64,000 nucleotides of DNA, taken from NCBI GenBank assembly GCA_016932835.1, contig JAFGCD010000057.1, positions 37,907 through 101,906 of the forward strand, in the 5' to 3' direction. A program made the translations under genes and the position numbers. Within the stretch, counting starts at the first letter, position 1; the number at the start of each line of letters is the position of its first letter. Positions 42,699 to 50,824 of the stretch are shown piece by piece. The stretch is from Sedimentisphaerales bacterium (GTDB lineage: Bacteria > Planctomycetota > Phycisphaerae > Sedimentisphaerales > Anaerobacaceae). The notes beneath the pieces were generated by a model. The model saw only the letters and a list, made by a program, of their open reading frames with translations. It searched no databases and had not been told where the DNA came from.

Positions 42699-44741
42699 CT
42701 ATCTGTGTATTAAATGCCAGGCCCTGATTAGTTCCGCTACGCTCCAGGCCTGGGCGACGCAGCCTCTCGGCCTGTGAGGCGCATCCCCGTCGAATATCTC
42801 CGAGACGCTGCCAAGACACCCGTCGCCGGTCAGATGCCCTAACAGGGGCGCGATGAAGTTCGCGGCGTCTTTCTTGCTCTTCTTGCTGAAATCGTGCACC
42901 TTCAGGTACGCCTCGACGAATGCGCCCATTAGATAGGGCCACACCGTACCCTGGTGATACGCTGCGTCCCGCTGCTGCGGACTGCCCGTATAAGAACCCT
43001 TGTAGCGTTTGTCGGCAGGGCTGAGGGTCCGAAGGCCGTAAGGAGTAAGCAACTCTCGGCGAACCGCTTCGACCACCGCCTTTTGCTGCTCGCCGGTCAA
43101 AGGACACCAGGGCAGTGACACCGAGAATATCTGGTTGGGCCGCAGGCTCGAATCGACAGACCCGTCCGGACCGATGCAGTCGTTGAGATACTGCTTGTCC
43201 TCGTTCCAGAACAGCCGCCTGAAGCCTTCGCCGGCCTTATCGGCCATGTCCTTGTATCGCCGGGCGGCCTCGTCGTTCCTGTTGGAATAGAAACGAGCAA
43301 GGCGGCACAACGCGCTGTGCCACAGAGAATTGACCTCGACAGCCTTGCCGAATCTCGGCGTAAACGCGACACCGTCGTACTTGGCGTCCATCCAGGTAAG
43401 CTGTGTGTTCCTGTCGCCGGCCGATACCAGCCCGTCGGAGTCCGCGTGAATATTGAAACGGGTACCGTTTTCGTAACGGTCAACGATCCACCGAATGGTC
43501 GCAAGCAGCTGTTGGGTGAAGGTCTCAGAGTCGCCGCACGATTCGAGATACTCAAAGCATGCGCCGACGAACCACAGCGAAGCGTCAACGCTGTTGAAAT
43601 GAGCATCGCTCGACTCGTCGTCGAAGCGGTTCGGAATCATCCCTTCGTCCGCCGCCGCCGAGAAAGTGGTCAGAACGGATTTGGCCTCGTCGAATCGCTT
43701 TCTCGAAAGCAGCAGCCCCGGCAGGGCGATAAAAGCGTCCCGCCCCCAGTCCGCGAACCACGGATACCCCGCAAGAATGGTGACGCCGGAATCGTTCTGC
43801 CTCGAACGAATCGTTACGAATTGCTCCGCCGCATCGCACAATATCCTGTACTCTCGACTCGTTCCTTTTCGAGCGTGCTCTGCCGTCTTGTTGCGCCCCC
43901 TCACGAGGCTCTCACGAATCGAATCGATATCGATCTCGCCGGATGGTCCCTCGTCCCCCCCGGAGGTGAGAGTCGCCCGAAAGACTACCGAACCGGGGCA
44001 TGTCAATCTCGTCCTGAAGAAACCCGGCGTCCAGAGGTCTTCCTCGAATCCCTGGCCTCGCTCCTTGTTGACGCGATAGACGAAGTCAAACCACCATTGT
44101 TCATCGGCCTCGAATGCCGCACAAGGGCAGTCCATGAGCAGATCGCCGGCGAGGCCGGCATGGGTTCGGACGCCGATACCTTCGCCTTTGGCCATGCAAG
44201 TCAGCGATGAGCAGGATTTCTGAAGAGCGTGGAAATTCCTCATCCCCACAAAAGGCCTTATCGTGAACTCCGCCGGCGCAGAAAGGCTCTTGAAATCATA
44301 TTCAATTAGAACGGTATCCGTCCGGTCAAGCAGATAGATCGATTTGGTCAGCCGGCACTTATCGAACTCGTAATCGAAGTGCACCCCGCTGTCACGCCGA
44401 AAACCCGTGATGCCCCCAAAACCGCATGGCGCAAACTTACCGTTGAATTCGAATGTCGCCAGATCGACTGCCTCCCGATCATGAATATTGCGAGCCGACG
44501 CATCGAAAATGAGCATCTCCAGGCAGTTGGAAAGAGCCATCATCCTGTTGACCGGCGGATTCAGCGCGCCGACGAGCAGGCCGTGGTAGCTGCTCGTATT
44601 GCACCCCGTAACTGTCGATGAAGCATAGCCCCCGCGACCGTTCGTCAGAAGCCATTCCTTCGCCAGTAAACCTTCAAGGGGTATCTCGGTTGTCGGAAGT
44701 GAAATGGTTGTTTGACTCCGGTCGTTTTGCAGTGTTAGCAC
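42699..44741 (-). CDS. Glycogen debranching enzyme (amylo-alpha-1,6-glucosidase, GH133)
   Basis: 680 residues starting at a GTG (44741) with GGAG seven bases upstream. The N domain opens with KEWLLTNGRGGYASSTVTG, the usual signature of prokaryotic GDE, followed by SSYHGLLVGALNPPVNR. The C-terminal (alpha/alpha)6 barrel has YPWFADWGRDAFIALPGLLL, a set of acidic residues around EVNSLWHSAL, and YHQGTVWPYLMGAFVEAYLK. The enzyme splits alpha-1,6 branches. It is the last gene of the GT4-GH57-GH133 triad, 67 bases after the GH57 gene. Confidence 0.93.
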   Translation of the reverse strand: MLTLQNDRSQTTISLPTTEIPLEGLLAKEWLLTNGRGGYASSTVTGCNTSSYHGLLVGALNPPVNRMMALSNCLEMLIFDASARNIHDREAVDLATFEFNGKFAPCGFGGITGFRRDSGVHFDYEFDKCRLTKSIYLLDRTDTVLIEYDFKSLSAPAEFTIRPFVGMRNFHALQKSCSSLTCMAKGEGIGVRTHAGLAGDLLMDCPCAAFEADEQWWFDFVYRVNKERGQGFEEDLWTPGFFRTRLTCPGSVVFRATLTSGGDEGPSGEIDIDSIRESLVRGRNKTAEHARKGTSREYRILCDAAEQFVTIRSRQNDSGVTILAGYPWFADWGRDAFIALPGLLLSRKRFDEAKSVLTTFSAAADEGMIPNRFDDESSDAHFNSVDASLWFVGACFEYLESCGDSETFTQQLLATIRWIVDRYENGTRFNIHADSDGLVSAGDRNTQLTWMDAKYDGVAFTPRFGKAVEVNSLWHSALCRLARFYSNRNDEAARRYKDMADKAGEGFRRLFWNEDKQYLNDCIGPDGSVDSSLRPNQIFSVSLPWCPLTGEQQKAVVEAVRRELLTPYGLRTLSPADKRYKGSYTGSPQQRDAAYHQGTVWPYLMGAFVEAYLKVHDFSKKSKKDAANFIAPLLGHLTGDGCLGSVSEIFDGDAPHRPRGCVAQAWSVAELIRAWHLIHR

Positions 44742-44808
44742 AAAATTGCTCCAAAATTAAGTGCAGCCGCGGCAGGACACGAAGGGACCGCTCGAACGAG
44801 CGACCCTC

Positions 44809-46053
44809 TCAGGCCAACTGCAAATCGGTCTGTATGGTCTCGTTCGGTAGTTCGCCGAGCATGCCCCCATTAGTCGGCTCAGAGCATCGGCTCTGAAGAT
44901 TATCGAGCACATTCATGAAATTGATGTAAGAATCGTAGGGAGAATCGTACGGATTGAAGTATTTGTGTACGTCGCCGTCGGCGAAGTACTTCGTGCACAT
45001 GTAGTAGAAGTGATCCGAGGCCTGAAGTCGTCGCCAGTCGGAGATTAGCTTCGCATTGTTGGTTTTCTTGATCTTTCTTTCGAGCCGGTAAAGCTCGTGG
45101 ATCGCATTGGACTGCATCGCGTTGCCCAGCCATGCAGAAAGATCTCTTTCGGTGTCCGCCCAACTGATTACGTGCGGGACATTGACTGTGTCCACCGGGG
45201 CAAACGACCGCACAACCTCACTTGGGGTCTTGAAATCGTTGTCCGGGTGGGCGAGAATCTTCTCCGGCAGGTGACGCACAAAGTTGAATATCCCCGTATC
45301 CTCCCACTGGTGCTCCCCGAAAGTCTCATAATCCATGAACAGATTCACTACGTTGCCGTTGCCGTTAACATCGCTGACCCATCGTGCGAATTTCTCCGCC
45401 GTCAAAGGCCACTCGGGCCAGTCCCGGTTAGAGAAGCGAAAAGCAATGTCGTCGCTGAGAGAATAATTCTTCAAGAGCAGCTTGAGATGATTGCAGTTCC
45501 GGGGCTGATAAAGAAAATCAGGGCTCCTGTGACCGAGAATATGGTCGGCGCCTTCGGTAATTATCCCGTCGAACTGACCCATGGCTTCGATAAGCGTTGC
45601 AAGCTCATTATTGTAAATCAGCTCCGTGTTCCTGAAAACCTTCGGCGTGTAGCCGAAAAGACCCTTGATTAGCTCGGTATGCTTGTGAATCTGCTCGACG
45701 AATTCGTTGCGGGAATACAGAAAACTGAGACTGTGGTAGTATGTCTCGCCCAGAAACTCCACACACCCGGTCTCCGCAAGCGCGTCGAAAGTGCTCATCA
45801 CCTCCGGGCAGTAATGCTGCAATTGCTCGAGAAGTACTCCGGTAAGGCTGTAGGCCACCTTGAATCGACCGTCGAATTTCCGAATCAAATCCAGAATAAG
45901 GCGATTCGCCGGCAGGTAACACTTGTTCGCGACCTTCTTACAGACCGAGCCGTTCTTGAAATCGTCGAAATACTGGGGACTGTCCTCGAATACCGTGTAA
46001 TGGCGCAGCCTTATCGGTTGGTGTACCTGGAAGTAAAAGCAAACAGATGGCAT
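44809..46053 (-). CDS. GH57 family glycoside hydrolase (alpha-amylase type)
   Basis: 414 residues. Family motifs are VCFYFQVHQPIRLR near the start (His-Gln-Pro), the nucleophile Glu144 in FRNTELIYNN, and the acid/base Asp241 in FMDYETFGEHQ. GH57 enzymes are retaining alpha-glucan hydrolases or transferases. This length suits the alpha-amylase-like branch (branching enzymes are longer). It lies between the GT4 and GH133 genes in the triad, so it most likely trims or remodels glycogen in the cytoplasm; no signal peptide is present. Confidence 0.92.
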   Translation of the reverse strand: MPSVCFYFQVHQPIRLRHYTVFEDSPQYFDDFKNGSVCKKVANKCYLPANRLILDLIRKFDGRFKVAYSLTGVLLEQLQHYCPEVMSTFDALAETGCVEFLGETYYHSLSFLYSRNEFVEQIHKHTELIKGLFGYTPKVFRNTELIYNNELATLIEAMGQFDGIITEGADHILGHRSPDFLYQPRNCNHLKLLLKNYSLSDDIAFRFSNRDWPEWPLTAEKFARWVSDVNGNGNVVNLFMDYETFGEHQWEDTGIFNFVRHLPEKILAHPDNDFKTPSEVVRSFAPVDTVNVPHVISWADTERDLSAWLGNAMQSNAIHELYRLERKIKKTNNAKLISDWRRLQASDHFYYMCTKYFADGDVHKYFNPYDSPYDSYINFMNVLDNLQSRCSEPTNGGMLGELPNETIQTDLQLA

Positions 46054-46116
46054 TAGTGTTGTCCTGTGTTACGTCTTTGCGAATATCCGTTTCCAAACGC
46101 CGATGTGCCGATGATC

Positions 46117-47433
46117 TCAGACCGGCACGAGCATCTCTTCGTATATCTTTGCACACTTGCGTGCGCTGTCTTTCCACCTGAGTTTTCGAACCTCGAAGCT
46201 CCCGTGGCTCTTCAGTGTCATTTCGAGGGGCGGGTACTTCAGCACGGCTACCACCTTGTTCGCAATTTCATCCACGTCCCAGAAATCAACCTTCAGGGCG
46301 TGAATGAGAACCTCGGAGACTCCGCTTTGTTTGCTGATAATGACGGGGACATCGTGGTCCAGTGCTTCCAGAGGCGCGATGCCGAAAGGCTCGGAAACAG
46401 AAGGCATTACGTACAGATCGGCCATCTTGTATATCTTCTGAACGTCCGGACCGCGGAGAAAACCCGTAAAGAGAACCTTGTGTCCGATGCCGAGTTCCGC
46501 AGCCAGCTCGATCGTCCGGTGCATCATATCGCCCGAACCGGCCATGACGAACTTGACATTCGGCATAACTTCAAGAACCTTCCTCGCGGCGTAAAGAAAA
46601 TACTCCGGACCCTTCTGCATAGTGATACGGCCGAGGAAAAGCACGATCTTTTCGTCGTTGCGGATACCGGCGTCTTCGAGCGTCCAGTCCGTAGTCCCGT
46701 TGCGGTCAACGCCGTTGTGCACCACCTCGACCTTATCGCCGCTGATGCCGTATCTGCTGATTATGATGCTTCTTGTAAAATGACTTACCGCGATTATCTT
46801 GTCGGCCCTCGTCATACCCTGGCGTTCGATATCGTAGATCATCTGGTTGACATGCTCGCCGCTTCGGTCGAATTCCGTCGAGTGAACGTGCACCACAAGA
46901 GGCTTGCCCGTTATCGCCGCTACTGCGATGCCCGCCGGGTACGTCATCCAGTCGTGAGCGTGAACAATATCGATATCCTGCTGCTTGGCCAGCTCTACGC
47001 AAAGCGCCGCGTAGCGGTGAACTTCGCTGTACATGTCGTTGCCGTAATCGGATTTCACGAAAAATTGAGAACCGCAGGCGCCGCCGTGAAGCAATTGCTT
47101 TCGGCGGATAGTCTCCTCGATTCGCTGCTGGTAGGTGTCGGGGGTTGTGTAGGGCTCGAGCGGAGAGTCAAGCGTGTGAAATTCAACGTTCTGCAGTTCG
47201 TTGATTCGCAGAGACGGAGGAACGTTATAAGAATTCGGATTCAGAAGATTGACATGAGTAGCGTATTGCTCGTCAACGACTTTCGGGAGCACAAATGTGA
47301 CGTGTATGCCGAGCTGGTTCATCGCTTTTGTCAGGCCGTAGCAAGCCGTGCCGAGACCGCCGCTTATGAATGGCGGAAATTCCCAGCCCAACATGAAGAC
47401 CCTTAAGGATTCCCCGGCTTCGTTTAGTCTCAT
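46117..47433 (-). CDS. GT4-family glycosyltransferase, glycogen-synthase-like
   Basis: 438 residues from ATG 47433. The GT-B fold shows LGWEFPPFISGGLGTACYGL, the glycogen-synthase-style start with a Gly-rich loop, VHAHDWMTYPAGIAV, HVHSTEFDRSG, the sugar-nucleotide site LGRITMQKGPEYFLYA, and MPSVSEPFGIAPLEAL with the catalytic-pair Glu residues. It is the first gene of a triad with GH57 and GH133, a set known in many bacteria and archaea for alpha-glucan storage. Its donor is probably UDP- or ADP-glucose, which I cannot choose between. Confidence 0.88.
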   Translation of the reverse strand: MRLNEAGESLRVFMLGWEFPPFISGGLGTACYGLTKAMNQLGIHVTFVLPKVVDEQYATHVNLLNPNSYNVPPSLRINELQNVEFHTLDSPLEPYTTPDTYQQRIEETIRRKQLLHGGACGSQFFVKSDYGNDMYSEVHRYAALCVELAKQQDIDIVHAHDWMTYPAGIAVAAITGKPLVVHVHSTEFDRSGEHVNQMIYDIERQGMTRADKIIAVSHFTRSIIISRYGISGDKVEVVHNGVDRNGTTDWTLEDAGIRNDEKIVLFLGRITMQKGPEYFLYAARKVLEVMPNVKFVMAGSGDMMHRTIELAAELGIGHKVLFTGFLRGPDVQKIYKMADLYVMPSVSEPFGIAPLEALDHDVPVIISKQSGVSEVLIHALKVDFWDVDEIANKVVAVLKYPPLEMTLKSHGSFEVRKLRWKDSARKCAKIYEEMLVPV

Positions 47434-47820
47434 AATCAATCGTTCTAAAAGAAGTTACGCATACTTGGCGCTATCGACCGAGCACAACAATAAAGACACC
47501 TATTGCACATCCTGCCGACACCAGCGGATCGGCAAAACGGTGATTAAACAGCTTATCGGCCAAAGACTGCACAACCTTAATTTCTTGCATACAAAAAATC
47601 TCTGTATGCAGCGCATTGCTATGACTATAAATCGGGGTTTTCACGGGTAGAAGTTCAGAAAATCTTCAAAAAAACCCGCTGAAGGCGCTGAAAATCCCCA
47701 TTTTATTGGCTGCTTTGGAGCCGGGAAATGCCGCAAATGCCAGGAAAAAACATTGTTTTACCAGATGTAAGTGCCGCAAAACAAACAATTTGGACATGAA
47801 AGCCGATTGCGGGATGAAAA
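47434..47820. other. Non-coding region between the triad promoter side and the histone-like gene
   Basis: About 390 bases, A/T-rich in the centre (47600-47760). The triad promoter should lie here, but no clear -35/-10 pair was seen. No RNA gene is apparent. Confidence 0.4.
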
Positions 47821-47861
47821 AGAAAAGCCGTTCCGATCACGAAAACAGAACGGAACGGCTT
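47821..47861 (-). terminator. Rho-independent terminator of the histone-like gene
   Basis: AAGCCGTTCCG (47825-47835) pairs with CGGAACGGCTT (47851-47861), a perfect 11-base stem. On the minus strand it is followed by TTTCTTTTTC. It begins about 64 bases after the histone-like stop codon. Confidence 0.8.
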
Positions 47862-47924
47862 GTTTCAAACCAGACCACCTTAAACATAAGGTGTGTGTTC
47901 ACAAATAGTTGAGTGAACCCCGGC

Positions 47925-48110
47925 CTATAGATCCTGTGCCTTGACAGTGCTGCGTCGATTGGCTTTGGTCCTTACAATGGCAGCGTCAAGAATGCCATAG
48001 ACCTTCTCGCTGATTGCCTCAAGGGCATCCGATGACGTCATCATCTTCTTGCTCTTGATGTAAGCCTTGACCTTGCTCGCAACAATCAAAGATTCTCTTT
48101 TCTTTGCCAT
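47925..48110 (-). CDS. Bacterial histone-fold protein
   Basis: 61 residues. The sequence AKKRESLIVASKVKAYIKSK continues into a long central helix (ALEAISEKVYGILDAAIVRT) and ends KANRRSTVKAQDL. This is the helix-loop-helix-loop-helix layout of a single histone fold, and the final RSTVKAQDL matches the R-T-V-x-x-x-D/E-(I/L) end of archaeal histones. Basic residues (K3, K4, R5, K13, K15, K18, K20) could contact DNA. Bacterial proteins of this type, such as Bdellovibrio Bd0055, are known to form dimers that bind DNA. No HU gene is in view. GGAGG lies ten bases upstream; the gene stands alone with its own terminator, as suits an abundant chromatin protein. Confidence 0.8.
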   Translation of the reverse strand: MAKKRESLIVASKVKAYIKSKKMMTSSDALEAISEKVYGILDAAIVRTKANRRSTVKAQDL

Positions 48111-48463
48111 GTCTAAAAATCCTCCATGCTAAAGAGAGTTAAAAAGTATTAGCCCGGCACGTCTATCCTTAGGTCCGGTACATTAGTAAGCATTCAAATT
48201 ACAACGTCATATCGCATTTGCAACAAAAAAATGTGCCGAAAATGCAAAATTTTGCATTGAGAGGGCAAATCCTCATTTTGCCGCTTACGCAAAATTTGTC
48301 TAAACACCACTATTTTTTATTATTCGTGCAATCTTTTTGGACGAATATAACCACTGAACGTGTGGTTCTTGGTGGATGCGGGCACAGGGCTTCGCTCCCG
48401 AACCGCTTGAATGCTAATGATGCAAAACGGCTCGATGAGCCCGGCTTGTTATGGAGATAGAAG
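48111..48463. other. AT-rich divergent regulatory region
   Basis: 353 bases between the histone-like gene (-) and a small gene (+), with high A/T content from 48190 to 48350. It contains an 18-base palindrome and further GCAAA/TTTGC words. No RNA gene is visible. Confidence 0.5.
48241..48258. promoter_or_regulatory. Perfect 18-base palindrome upstream of the histone-like gene
   Basis: AATGCAAAATTTTGCATT is fully self-complementary. Related words (TTTGCAAC at 48218 region, GGGCAAAT, ATTTTGCC, CGCAAAAT) cluster in the next 60 bases. It could be an operator or an AT-rich bending site; the factor is unknown. Confidence 0.5.
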
Positions 48464-48781
48464 ATGGCGAAGCGTTCGAGAAAAAGTCCTAAATCACAGG
48501 CTGCTATTCATGGTTATGTTGTCGTGACATTTGCAGACGACCAGGACCAGGCCAGAGATTATGAGAGCCTCCTCAAGGTCAACGAAGTCCCTGTACAGAT
48601 CACTGAGCAGCAGGACCAGATGGGAAATTCCGAAATTGCCGTTATGGTACCGGAGGAATACCTCGACGAGGCGCACGTAATAATCGAGTCGCAGGATGCC
48701 TACGATGATTTCTACGATCTTGCAATAGACGAAGAAGACGATACGGACTTCGATAGTGACATCTTCGAAGAAGACTTCTAA
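48464..48781 (+). CDS. Small acidic protein (DUF2007-like)
   Basis: 105 residues. A basic start (AKRSRKSPKSQ) leads to a ferredoxin-like fold line VVVTFADDQDQARDYESLLK and VPVQITEQQDQMGNSEIAVM, resembling the DUF2007 'putative signal transducing' domain. The final 25 residues are nearly all Asp/Glu. GGAG lies seven bases before the ATG. It is the first of two small genes on this strand. Confidence 0.65.
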   Translation: MAKRSRKSPKSQAAIHGYVVVTFADDQDQARDYESLLKVNEVPVQITEQQDQMGNSEIAVMVPEEYLDEAHVIIESQDAYDDFYDLAIDEEDDTDFDSDIFEEDF

Positions 48782-48890
48782 GGCGCCGACAATCTGAAAC
48801 TCGACCTCTGTGCCGAATCCGGTGGCCCGCTTGCGGGCTTGAGGCCGTCGCATGTATGAAGAGGACGTTCCAATTCAGGACTGAGATGCC

Positions 48891-49232
48891 ATGAAAAAAG
48901 AAAAATCAAAAGAACGACGTCATACCGACGGACGCAGAATGGATGTGGTTGACAGACGCCTTGGCCTGGACCGACGTCGCGGACCCGGACGAAGACTTTG
49001 CGATGAACGAAAGGCCGCAGAAGAAGGGAGAATGACCGATGAGCAGTTCGAGTTTCTCCTCGCCATCGACGAGTACAAAAGATCCAACTCCAGACCTTTC
49101 CCCACATGGACGGAAGTCCTGGACGTAATAAAGGCGCTGGGGTATCGCAAAGTGGCAGAGCCCAAAGCAATCGATTTGGTCGAAGAGCCGGACGAACCGG
49201 TAAAAGTCCCTCTCGGAACCTGGCTCGACTGA
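48891..49232 (+). CDS. Small planctomycete-type protein with Arg-rich repeats
   Basis: 113 residues. The first 40 residues carry a DRR-like repeat (GRRMDVVDRRLGLDRRRGPG), probably disordered and nucleic-acid-binding. The rest is a helical domain: FEFLLAIDEYKRSNSRPFPT and WTEVLDVIKALGYRKVAEP, a wording I associate with planctomycete proteins of unknown role. It lies 109 bases downstream of the acidic protein gene. Confidence 0.6.
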   Translation: MKKEKSKERRHTDGRRMDVVDRRLGLDRRRGPGRRLCDERKAAEEGRMTDEQFEFLLAIDEYKRSNSRPFPTWTEVLDVIKALGYRKVAEPKAIDLVEEPDEPVKVPLGTWLD

Positions 49233-49572
49233 CACGCGTAAGCGCCTGCTCTGCCGGCCGCTGAAAAATCCCGCATCATAACGCCCGTTCGCTCCCCCTT
49301 CGCACCACAGCCCGGATTTTCCCTCCCGCCCCAACACACATGAGGCTCCATACTATCTAATGATGCGTAAAAGGTTCTTGGGATAATTATGTCCTCGCTC
49401 GCTAATACGGTTGTTACAGCAATAACCGTCTCCTATTTGCAAATCCCACGAAAACTTGGCTGCGAACAACTGTTCTGATAGGAGGCTGTGTAAAGATGGG
49501 GGATTTAGTTGACAAAGCCCCGGCGTTCCGGCATGATAGAACTCTGCTGAATTCATATTCAAGGAGATTATT
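49233..49572. other. Intergenic region upstream of the AKR-like gene
   Basis: 340 bases. A candidate promoter is TTGACA at 49509-49514 with CATGAT at 49532-49537, 17 bases apart. AAGGAG lies before the ATG at 49573. Nothing else is apparent. Confidence 0.4.
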
Positions 49573-50718
49573 ATGAAGAAAGATGGACTCTCACGCCGTG
49601 ATTTCATGAAGACTACTTCCGCAGCAGCAGCCGGTACGCTTGCAGGCACGCTCGCCGGCCGGGCCGAGGCCGCCGACCAGCCCAAATCGAAGATCGTAAA
49701 TTACAATGAGAAAATGCACTATCGACGCCTCGGTAAGAGCAACCTTATGATCTCCGAAGTCAGTCTCGGCGGCCACTGGAAAAACCGAAACGCCGGGCGA
49801 TACTGGGACAGCTTCGCAAGCGAAGAGGTCCCCGCAGACGTCGCCAAAAACCGAACCGAAGTCGTCAGTGCATGCATCGACAGCGGCATTAACTATCTCG
49901 ATATTACCACCGCAGCAGAGTGCCTCAGCTATGGAGTCGCTCTCAAGGGACGACGCGAGAAGATGATCGTAGGCGCCGACATACACAACCTCGGCCCCAG
50001 AAACTCAGACTTCTGTAACGTCAAGGACCAGACCCGAAACGTCGATACCTGCCTGAAGTATCTCCGGACAGATTACCTCGACATCTGGCGCCCGCAAACC
50101 AAAATGGACGGCTCCAATACCGATGCCGAAGTCGAATCCCTCGTCGAGACCTTCAAAGTCCTGCACAAAGCAGGCAAGGTCCGCCACCTCGGAATGTCTT
50201 CGCACAGAAGACCATGGATAGAGCACATCCTCGAAAAGTATCCCGAATTCGAAATGGTAATCTTCCCCTGCAGCGCCAAGACCAGGGAAAAGGGCAAGCC
50301 CCCCGTCGGAGAGAACGTCGAGGAGGTCAACCCAGGCCACGGCTCCGACCAGACCCAGAGCATCTTCAAAACCGTACTCGAACGCAACGTCGGCGTCGTA
50401 ACGATAAAGCCCTTCTTCGGCGGCAGCCTTTTCGCCAGTTGCGGAAAGGTTAGCTTCCCCGTCATGGGTGTCGGAAGCAAAACCGAGAACGATATGGCAA
50501 GGCTCACCCTCCAGTGCATCCTCGCCAACAAGGCCATAACCGCCGCCGTCCCGGGCCTCTCAACACCTTACGAAGTCGAAAACGCCGCAAGGGCATCTTA
50601 TGTCCGGCTGTTGGGCCAGTCTGCCGCAGAGACACAATGGCTCATGAAAATTACAGACAGGCAGTGGGCCAATCTGCCCCAGGACTATCAGTGGCTCAGG
50701 GACTGGGAAGTCGTATAG
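49573..50718 (+). CDS. Tat-exported aldo/keto-reductase-like protein with altered active site
   Basis: 381 residues. KKDGLSRRDFMKTTSAAAAG is a clear Tat signal. The fold is that of an AKR: MHYRRLGKSNLMISEVSLGG, INYLDITTAAECLSYGVALK, LKYLRTDYLDIWRPQ and HLGMSSHRRPW. The canonical tetrad is only partly present: the Asp and Tyr region is seen, but the Lys position reads as part of MIVGAD and the usual His as W in DIWRPQ. It may therefore be inactive as a reductase, or use a different mechanism. It precedes the cytochrome-DUF1080 and CE15-like genes on the same strand, which suggests a shared role outside the cytoplasm. Confidence 0.8.
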   Translation: MKKDGLSRRDFMKTTSAAAAGTLAGTLAGRAEAADQPKSKIVNYNEKMHYRRLGKSNLMISEVSLGGHWKNRNAGRYWDSFASEEVPADVAKNRTEVVSACIDSGINYLDITTAAECLSYGVALKGRREKMIVGADIHNLGPRNSDFCNVKDQTRNVDTCLKYLRTDYLDIWRPQTKMDGSNTDAEVESLVETFKVLHKAGKVRHLGMSSHRRPWIEHILEKYPEFEMVIFPCSAKTREKGKPPVGENVEEVNPGHGSDQTQSIFKTVLERNVGVVTIKPFFGGSLFASCGKVSFPVMGVGSKTENDMARLTLQCILANKAITAAVPGLSTPYEVENAARASYVRLLGQSAAETQWLMKITDRQWANLPQDYQWLRDWEVV

Positions 50719-50763
50719 CCCGGCTTGTCGGAACGAAACAGCAGAAAAAGAATGCAAACGCAG

Positions 50764-50795
50764 CGGCAGGTGCGTTGGGCGCACCCGCCGTTTTT
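50764..50795 (+). terminator. Terminator after the AKR-like gene
   Basis: CGGCAGGTGCG (50764-50774) pairs with CGCACCCGCCG (50780-50790), with one A/C mismatch, followed by five T. It would end or attenuate transcription 45 bases after the AKR-like stop and before the cytochrome gene. Confidence 0.7.
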
Positions 50796-50824
50796 CATAC
50801 TGTCGAAATTCAAGGAGAATGCAA

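Noticed and set aside
46066..47406. 446-residue open frame on the plus strand
   Set aside because: It is the antisense of the GT4 gene, whose family motifs are clear.
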